From NCBI GenBank assembly GCA_009760855.2, contig WPIO01000002.1, forward strand, positions 13,441,001 to 13,505,000: a DNA stretch of 64,000 nucleotides, written 5' to 3'. Below the pieces are notes generated by a model. The model was given only the letters and a program-made list of their open reading frames with translations. It ran no database searches and was not told the origin of the DNA. Source of the DNA: Cristatella mucedo (taxonomy: Eukaryota; Bryozoa; Phylactolaemata; Cristatellidae). The position numbers and the translations under genes were made by a program. Every line of letters starts with the position of its first letter. The stretch's first letter is position 1. Below, in pieces: positions 56,261-64,000 of the stretch.

Positions 56261-58474
56261 GCTAGCTAGTTGCACCAGCTACTATAATCTGTAACATTAG
56301 CTAACCTATGTATCAAAATCAATCAAAATGAGATTTGAGAAATCACGGAGGACTCGATTTCTTGGAGGGGGCGATAGATTATTGCCACCGTTGGCAACTT
56401 GTTAATGGAGGAACTGAAAACAAAAGATTCAAAGACTGATTTGAGGAGACTGCAATCAATTGAAATTATTCTTTTTTCCAGCTATTTACAGGCTCGAGAA
56501 AGAGATTTGGTTCTCTTTGTTTGCTGTATACGTATGTATCTTTATTTCTACTCCATGCTTAAGATCTAATCTGTTATCCGATGTAATTCATTTCTATAAT
56601 TCGAAAGTCCATCAAAAAACCATTTCGCCGAAATATGTGGCGCTGTGAATTTTTTTAAAGCTAAGCTTACGGCGATTGTATTTTGCTCATAACAGGTAGA
56701 GGTTTTACGTGTGCATAATTGATACTTGTAAGCAGAGGTGGAGCCAAAATTTCCATGTACAGGGCAAGAACTAAAAAATTGTCATATGGAGGGCAAGAGC
56801 CGCAAGTAATAAAAATAGTAGCTACAATAATAATGTTTGTTCGGTATGAACTCGGAATGTGCTCAACAAGCGGAAGTAGGACACACTTTCGTCGTTGGTG
56901 ACTGTGCAAGGCATTTTGGTGAACTAGGCAAGATCAGATGTCAGGCGCCCTTTACCACTCACGCCCTTCCCTCCCGTTCGTCATGAAGTAAAATCCAATT
57001 TGCAAGGTGTAAAACAAACTCATTATCATAAAGACGCACACACGTACATAAATAATTTGATTGGATGTATTAATAAATAAATGTTGAAAATCGAGGCTCA
57101 AAAGTAAGATTTCCTTGCTTTTTTCTAGGCATAAAAACCCGCACAATATCTTTAATTCCGAGAGAATAAAACTGAAATTAACAAGGTCAATACAATTCTG
57201 ATTGCCACAGAGAGATTGGGAAAATTGCTATCAGTTTGTGCTGCAATAGAAATTGCAAGACCTATTGCGGATTCATAGTCTGGGCAAGCCTACCGGCAGA
57301 GGCTCGCAGCTCGCCACACAGTTCTCCATGTAAATCTTAGCAGTCACCGTGAGTTAGAGATTCCCCATAGACTTGCACTCGCCAAAGATATCCTCTGTGG
57401 GTATGTCGGAAATATTGAAGATATCATACAAGAACCCAAACAATTTTCTGCGTTGTTGTTGAATCTGATATGAAATTTCCATTATAGATCCTGCTACCAC
57501 ATCTAGAATAGCATAATAACTGTTTTCTTTAAAGCTATCCTTGTGATCCTGTACAGCCTCACCCGACGCTTCATAATCAAGCAGCCTCTATTTTTCAATT
57601 GTCGATTTGCATCACAAGTGGGTTCAGCAGCCAACTCTTTAGTCTTTTGAGTTGCATCCACCAATATTTTACGGAAGCTCTCTTCACTTCAGAGAGTACT
57701 GATGTACTTTTTGGTATTTTCCAGCTGTTTAACTCCTAGTCTCGTCAGTTGATGTCTGATGTAGACCTTTGCTGGTGATATTGACCTGAAGAAAAGTTGC
57801 ACCAGGTAAGAAGCGATACCACAAACAGATATTTCGCAATTTTATTGGTCAGTGTTTGTGCTTCAGATCTCGTCATAGCTCCAGCCAAACATTTCTCGCT
57901 CGTTTCTTCATATATCTCAATCAGAGCATCATGTACTTTGTCCAGGTTTTATCGCTGCGATTTCAAAGCATCATTCTACTTTCCCATCTTGTTTCACTGA
58001 GTAGTTTTACCGTCACATCACTTTCGCCAGTGTTGTGACTTTCGAGGACTACCCAACGCCGAGAAGATGGTAAGAAAATTAAATTTGATATTTGCTGTAC
58101 TAAAGTAAGGAAATTCAGAGCTTTCATGCAACTCTTTGCTACATTATCCACAACTAGATTGAGGAGTGGTCTCTGCAACGTATGTAGAAGGCACTTGGCT
58201 TTGGGATCTGTATCCGCTTCTGCACTCCATTTTCCTTGCCTTTCATGTTACTGCCATTATCATACCATTGTCCTCTCACATTTCCAACATCCATTAACAT
58301 ATATTCGAGCTGCTTAAACAGAACTGCCGTCATAAATGCAGCCGCGGTCTTTTGTAGTGGGATGACACCCAGAAAATGCTTTCTTATTGTTACTTCGGTT
58401 TAACTTAGTTGAAAAAAGAGTAATATTGGTCATCTGTTCAGCAAAGCTGACATATATCAAAATAATAATAGCTA

Positions 58475-58560
58475 TAATAATAATTGCAACACATTTTTAT
58501 AGCACCCTCGGAGACCTGGATGTATTTCTTAGCACTTTACAAATGTTTATAATATTAAAT
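58475..58560 (-). mobile_element. L2-like tail inserted in the hAT pseudogene
   Basis: In reverse: aacatttgtaaagtgctaag, ctccgagggtgctataaaaa, tgtgttgcaattattattat. Confidence 0.7.
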
Positions 58561-58937
58561 TTTAATTTTATTTTAATTAAAATATTAATTACTAAATAAT
58601 TAGTGATGACATTATCAAGCAGCAAACAGCTGGAATATAGTCAAAGATAGCTGAATAGTGTTTAGCTGACTTAGCTCCGTCTGTAGTCTGATACTATATT
58701 TTAGAAACTAAAGTTCGTAATTATTCATTTTGGATGTCCTTGCCGAGATAATCTACGTAAGTTTTTGTCAGTAACCAACGGCAGGGTTCCATCAACAGAG
58801 GATCAAAGAGGGCCAGAAACTCAATGAATTTGCGAAAGTTTCCGTTCCTAGATGCGAAGAGCTTTTTAGTTGATCTGCAGAATGCTAAATTGTGAGTTCA
58901 AGTACGCTTGCTAATGCAATGAGGTGCTTCAAGACCT

Positions 58938-59030
58938 CATAATAATAATACATTTGATATAACACCCTCAGAAAACTCAATCTATTTCTATGGACTTTAC
59001 ATTTGCTGCAAAGAAAGCACGATCGAATGG
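58938..59030 (-). mobile_element. Second L2-like tail inserted in the hAT pseudogene
   Basis: In reverse: tttgcagcaaatgtaaagtc, agattgagttttctgagggt, gttatatcaaatgtattatt. Confidence 0.8.
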
Positions 59031-61924
59031 ACCTGTTCAAAACATTCATCTTGCTTCTTTATCTTAGGTTGCACAGTCTCATATATTGTCTTGCCTTCTG
59101 ATGGCCGCACCTCCAATTCCCTTCGAATCGGATAACTTTCTATGTGTAACGGACTTTTCTCATATAAGGATGAAAACGAATTGTTCCAATCATTTACAGC
59201 TAATTTCTTGCATAGACGAGATGCTAGCCGTTCTGCTAAATAGCTTACACCCAAGATGAATACTACTGATCTTGATATGGAATTAACAAACCACACGCGG
59301 CACATCTCCTCCTCGTCCGCAAGCATTATTTTTGTAACGGAGCTGACAAAATCTTCTGTTGTGTGAATCCTTTGAAAGGTCATGGGCAGAAACCTACGGC
59401 GGTCTCTATTGCACTAGAAGTGCCGTAGTGTTTCTATTATTACCAGAGGGCAATCTGTGGCTAGGACACTGTAATCAAACTCCTATTCAACTTGTTGCTA
59501 GATTTGACCTGTACTGTCTTGCTTATCATTTATCTCTGCAGGATTTTCGTCTTTACTTGGAAGTGGGACTGCGGTTTCTTCCATCTTTCTAATGCAGATA
59601 TGATATTTTTCCACTTCAATAATTTCCGTCCGTGACTTGTCTGACAATTCAGTACATGATTGTTGCTTCTTTAGGTCTTTTAGGAAAGAGTCATTTCCTC
59701 TTGCTTGCTCTTTGATCTTTCCAGGCCTTCTCTTACCATTTTGAACTCCTGATGGTTTCCTATAACCCATAAATTTGTAAAAATTAATACAATTTATAGT
59801 TTTTGTATATGCTGCTGTACTGTACCACTGGGCGTAGAAAGACTGACAACCAGCTATTATTATTATTGGCATAAAGCAAACTCCCGACAAATGCGAGAGG
59901 CTACTGGTCGTCCAATCATTAGTTGCAGACCGAGGCTACAAACGGAGTTTTGGCCCGATTGACTGCATTACTCACACCCGCCAGGCCCGTTGCCTGATCG
60001 AAACCGGCTAACCTGGACAAGCGCTGCCTGTCTGTTGTGCACATAATTAGACGGTGTAGAAGCGAGAGCGAGCAGAAGCCAATAGCAAAAGCAAGCGGCA
60101 GAGACTCGCGGTTCGTGCCCATCCGCCTCAGAACCGTGCACTGAGAGGGACCCTACTGCGGGCACACTTATATGGGTCCGAGTTAGATAATCTTCAACAA
60201 AAGGCCTTCGACTCTCAACTCACCTTTGAAGCTAGCCTGACTTGAGTCTGATAGGTCCTGCTAAAGGCCGTGCCTTTAGGGACCACAGCTAATTGAGATA
60301 TTTGACTCTAGGTTTCCCTTTCGCCTTTGAGGACTCACAGTACCTAGAGGTTTTAGATGCACGAATCGCCTTTGTAGCAACGGAGGAATGAATGAAGGAA
60401 AGGATTCTCTAGCGGGAGGATTTCCTATTTCCACGGGGCTAGGAAACCAGCAGACGATTCTACCGTTTGCTTGGGCACCGTAGAACGTGACTCCGGAGGG
60501 GTCTGCACGGCAACTACGCACCCCTCCAGCCACTCCTTGGTTGCTTGGCACCCCCACACACAAGAGGTTTGAGCACTGCGACCAAATCCAGGCGCTGCCG
60601 GCTTCAGCTGCACCGCCCAGTTTTTTCGCTGCCAGCTGCAGCCAGTTTCCTTGAAGACCGATTCGCACAAGAAACGGAGTGGTAGACCTGCCCATAAAAC
60701 TCCCAGCACCCACCTTCACTGCAAACAGTTCGCACCACCATCCCCTGCTCCTGCACCGTGGCTTTCTATGATATTCGTTCAATACAAAAACTGCCAAACA
60801 AGTTTGGAAATGGAAAGTGGTGTGGTGTTGGTTATTAACACCCTAAAAAAAGATAGCTATCTCTTAGTTTCTAGTTTTTGTCTGGCACCAGTCTGTCCTT
60901 AGCCCAGCGCCGAGCGGTGATTGCCTAGTTCGCCTAATGTAAACGCCTGCCCTACTTTCGTCGTTGGTGATGGTGTGGGGGGCGGGCGTAGGAATATGAG
61001 ACTACCCAGGTAACTCCCCTGCTGTCGCTTGCCAAATACCCCCGGCCGTCTGGCTCCGCCACCGCCAAAGAAATTCTTGGCTACCTCCTCGAGAGGAGTA
61101 TACTGTTAAATGCCATCTTACGTGTCGATTCCGGCAACTCGCGCACATAACCAGAATCGCCTGCCTTCCTTCCTTCCTTCCTCAACTTCCGTTAGAAACC
61201 GCTATTTAGTGCACTGTACTTCAATTACTGCCCAACTCCAGCTGGCCTGCCACTATTGGACCACGTTCTGGCGGATGCCCCTAAAATTCTGAGTCTCTAC
61301 TTCCTGGTTTCCATGCCAGCAAGCCCCGTTACACGAGACTTTCTATAAGTAAGAGCCGCTCGAGCTCAGCCGCCATTGCTGGGGCGTGGCAAGTGTGTAA
61401 TGCAGCTCTGATTTGCAAGGCACTTCACGTTTGACTGCTTAGCTTTCCGATGACGGTAGTGCCTCATGCTATCGTTGCAATTTCCTCATGATCGCAATGT
61501 GTATGCCAGTTGCTGTCATTTAAAAATAGCTTCTAACCAGCCCGAGACGTAAATTAAAAACAAAAAGGAAGTTCAGTCAGTTGCCTAATAGGCTATAGTT
61601 ATCCCGTTGGACAAATATTAATACATATAAGCTAAAAGGGCAGGAAATCTGAATTAGCTTAGCTAATCCCTAATCCCAGAGGTTCCTCAAAATGGCGTCT
61701 GGGTCCATGTCCACGTAAAAGATAGGAACAATATTTAAAGGCTTTAAGCTAGCGTATGTCATGGTGGAACGGGAAGCCGGTTCACAAGAGTGGTTTCAAA
61801 TTCCAAGAAATACTGTTGCATCCGTCGGCTTTGTTACAGGAGCTGCAATAGCTACCGGTTGATCGTCGGATGCAGAGCAATAGCCTTAGTCTGACCAGCG
61901 AAGCTCGCCATGGCTTGGCGTTGT

Positions 61925-62160
61925 TTTGTTTCAGCCTCCTCGTGCCCTCAGGTCTTTTCACTACAACAAACTAGCCCTTCCAATTAAATAATTCTGGCGA
62001 CAAAAGCTTTTGCCGTGCAGGTTTTGGCATGTGAAACCATTTTCGCTGTTCTTACTTAAAAAACATTTTCTCCAGCTGCCTGCACAGACACGTTTTTCCC
62101 GTCACCCTGCACCGGCACTTTTTTTCACTGTAAGCAGGCCGGTCTCACTGACCTGACTCA
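61925..62160 (+). mobile_element. LINE family 2, C-terminal scrap
   Basis: ttcagcctcctcgtgccctc, aacaaactagcccttccaat, then gcgacaaaagcttttgccgt match the start of the 20945 copy. Strongly decayed. Confidence 0.55.
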
Positions 62161-62164
62161 GACA

Positions 62165-64000
62165 GCGCATCGTCAGCGGCTAGCGTAGCTGCGCCTTTGT
62201 GGAGCTGCAGACGGCGATGCTGCGACCCTTGACAGGCGCATGCGCATCAGTGCCACACCCATTCCTGCCTGATACTGCAGACCGCCCACGGCTGTCACTA
62301 AGCGCTCGAGCGAGCCAAAACGAGACGCTCGTGCGCGCCCATTGTGAGCTGGCATGTGAGTGCATCGCGCGGCCACTTCCTGGCCTTTCGCCGCCCACCG
62401 CAGATAATGCACGTGGATAAGGTAGCATACAGTAAGTATTTCAGTGATTGATTAAGTTGAAAGTGCTCGCAAGATTATCGTATCCTTAATATATCCTACC
62501 GTCCTTTCATTTGTCAGTGAGGGATGCTAGAACCAATCTGCCCCTCTGTAATACTTATAGTAAATATATTTAGAGGCCTCGTGCCGTGGTGCATGTGGAA
62601 ACCGTTTGGCAAAGTTTGTGGCGCCAAGGCTATCCACGAAATTGCGAGCCTATAGATGCACTCCCAGCAGGACAAGTTCAGGCAAGTAATTGCCTCAAGC
62701 TTCGCGAAAAAAGAGCTCTGCCCCAGAAGCCTCGCTAGTCCCATCCGATTCGACACAGGCGACACAACCTCTAGACAAATCTTGAAAATTCGCTCCCTAA
62801 GCGCACCCAAGGACAGAGTTCTAGAGAAAATCGGCAAGCAATCAGGTACCGTCCCAATCCGCAGCCACCAGGAAGGAGCTACGCAGCGTTGCCGAAGGAT
62901 GCTCCAGAAAGCAAGCGGGATGAGGTGGATGGCACGCCTACAGCACCGCTCAACCGACGACATGAACCTTGTTAAGCCTCCGACTTCCTCGTACTTGCTT
63001 CGTGTGCTCGGCAGACGCCGAAAGACAGGAACTCGTGCATTTGAGGTTATATTGCTAGCTAAAGCTGACTTGGAAGCAAAAAAATGTGATATATATATAG
63101 ATATATATATTTGATAAATGAATACACACTATAATATATGTATCTAATATATTTATATTTATTATTTATATATACCCCACTAGGGCGAATATTTCCGACA
63201 TCACATGCTAATATCAAAGGCCTCCTGTCGACTGACCCTTTCTTACCTGTTGCAGTCGCGGTTTGAACTAGCCGGCTGTTTGTCGACACCTCAACGCTTG
63301 TCGTGTACTCAGTTCTCTGTAAGATACTACAGATACTTATGGTATACCGACTGCTGTTCATTGTAGGTAACCTCGTTCTTTGGAATTCCAAAATTGGTAA
63401 ACAATGAAGCTTATTTATGAAGGCAGTGATATAGTTTGCACGTGGAATTTCTTACTTTTTCAATGTCGACTCACTAGTAGCACACTATAAGCATATACCT
63501 ACAATGCTTATCGTAATACTAAAGCTGGTTGACTACCCACCACTATTCGAAATTGGTTGTGAGGCGTGTCTTCAAAAGTCAATTGTTGACCCCAAAATTA
63601 CTCACAGCAGAACAACTCAGTTTTATACTAAGCTACACGGTTCAAGTTGGTTCTTGACTTCGACCCCCTCGTGCTTAACAAGGTCATTATAAGTATCGTC
63701 ATGCGCGGCCCGGTATTTCAGTGTAAACAGTGCTTCGAATGTTCAATCTTGGTCCTCAAATGTTGTATGCCTCCCACGAAGTCTTGGGCTACTTATGAGC
63801 GATACTGGCTCTTCGTCCACAAATATTGATTCGGCCGCTCGTATGCTTCCATGCCTTATATGAAACAGAAAATTAAGCCTATGGATTCTGCGTAAGAACT
63901 ACGTGCAAAAACTTTCCAACATAATTCACAGCTTTGAAACAGAGGGAGATGGTGCTCTGTCATTTGAGCATCGATGCGTATCGGCTGACGACGCTGTACG
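62165..64000. other. Nothing recognised
   Basis: Long overlapping ORFs at 62514-62963 (-) and 62656-63114 (+) oppose each other and show no motifs. Short TA runs at 63090-63175. The window ends without a gene. Confidence 0.4.

Larger units (their letters stand above)
57180..59770 (-). pseudogene. hAT transposase of the TTF/ZMYM1-like group, pseudogene
   Basis: In reverse, MGYRKPSGVQNGKRRPGK starts at 59770, as in the N-termini of TTF-type hAT proteins. NDWNNSFSSLYEKSPLHIES matches the TTF-domain 'NDW.....L..HE.S..H'. RGQWYDNGSNMKGKENGVQ (about 58230-58285) matches 'RGQ.YDNG.NM.GK..GVQ', and KLLSETRWESRMML (57965-58012) matches 'L..TRWESR'. C-terminal codons include LFGFLYDIFNI. Many stops and shifts, and two L2-like tails are inserted. 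Dead. Confidence 0.88.
56733..61064 (-). mobile_element. hAT transposon (ZMYM/TTF-type), decayed, about 4.3 kb
   Basis: Inverted ends: CAGAGGTGGAGCCAaaa at 56733, and in reverse cggtggcggagcca at 61064. Inverted subterminal matches are ggtgaactaggcaagat near 56911 and attgcctagttcgcct near 60923. The transposase remnant between them runs on the - strand. The 8-bp flanks do not match, so the outer limits are provisional. Confidence 0.6.

Noticed and set aside
60276-60797. 173-codon - strand ORF
   Set aside because: It overlaps another ORF, has no motifs or splice signals, and lies within the limits of a decayed hAT element.
62514-63114. Opposed ORFs of 149 (-) and 152 (+) codons
   Set aside because: Mutually overlapping, with unremarkable composition and no recognisable motif on either strand.
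1-64000. Functional tRNA genes
   Set aside because: Every A-box/B-box pair found sits at the head of a SINE with a SINE body and tail. None closes into a full cloverleaf by eye.

Overview
This is animal nuclear DNA. It has two split genes with GT-AG introns, CpG-rich patches, many decayed transposons, tRNA-derived SINEs and long microsatellites. Nothing in it looks bacterial: there are no operons, ribosome binding sites or dense ORFs. The architecture of the two genes fits an invertebrate, but I cannot name the species. Most ORFs of 60-200 codons here are chance ORFs, microsatellite translations or transposon debris.

Two genes can be read exon by exon. (1) On the + strand, 374-18693, is OSGEPL1 (Qri7/TsaD family), the mitochondrial enzyme that makes the t6A37 modification of tRNA. 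Ten exons join in phase into 382 codons plus a stop; only the N-terminal targeting exon is missing. Its eighth visible intron is 9.15 kb long and full of repeats. (2) On the - strand, from about 39.07 kb down to 33285, is a nicotinamidase with an N-terminal EF-hand module. Six exons are visible, and the gene starts inside a large CpG island at 38.6-40.26 kb. The two genes sit tail to tail, with about 14.6 kb of transposon debris between them.

Layout. 0-19 kb: OSGEPL1, with SINEs, GT/AT microsatellites, a Tc1 pseudogene and a Tigger-type MITE in its introns. 19-33 kb: fragments of two LINE families, a pogo/Tigger transposase remnant, a second Tigger MITE, and a 186-bp hAT copy closely resembling SPIN elements. 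33-40 kb: nicotinamidase. 40-48 kb: head-to-head LINE fragments, possible exons of unknown genes, GA microsatellites and a Ty3/gypsy-like integrase scrap. 48-56 kb: little recognisable apart from CpG islands, SINEs and short tandem duplications. 56.7-61 kb: a decayed ZMYM/TTF-type hAT transposon. 61-64 kb: a LINE scrap and unannotatable DNA.

The repeats form a system. An L2-like LINE ends in a hairpin tail followed by an ATT-rich run. The commonest SINE family carries a very similar tail behind a tRNA-like head, the expected pattern when a SINE borrows LINE machinery. I found no wholly new biological system. The observations most worth following are the SPIN-like hAT (possible horizontal transfer), the shared LINE/SINE tail, a dispersed repeat that stays readable in one frame, and an exon-like block at 45.6 kb that reads well on both strands.
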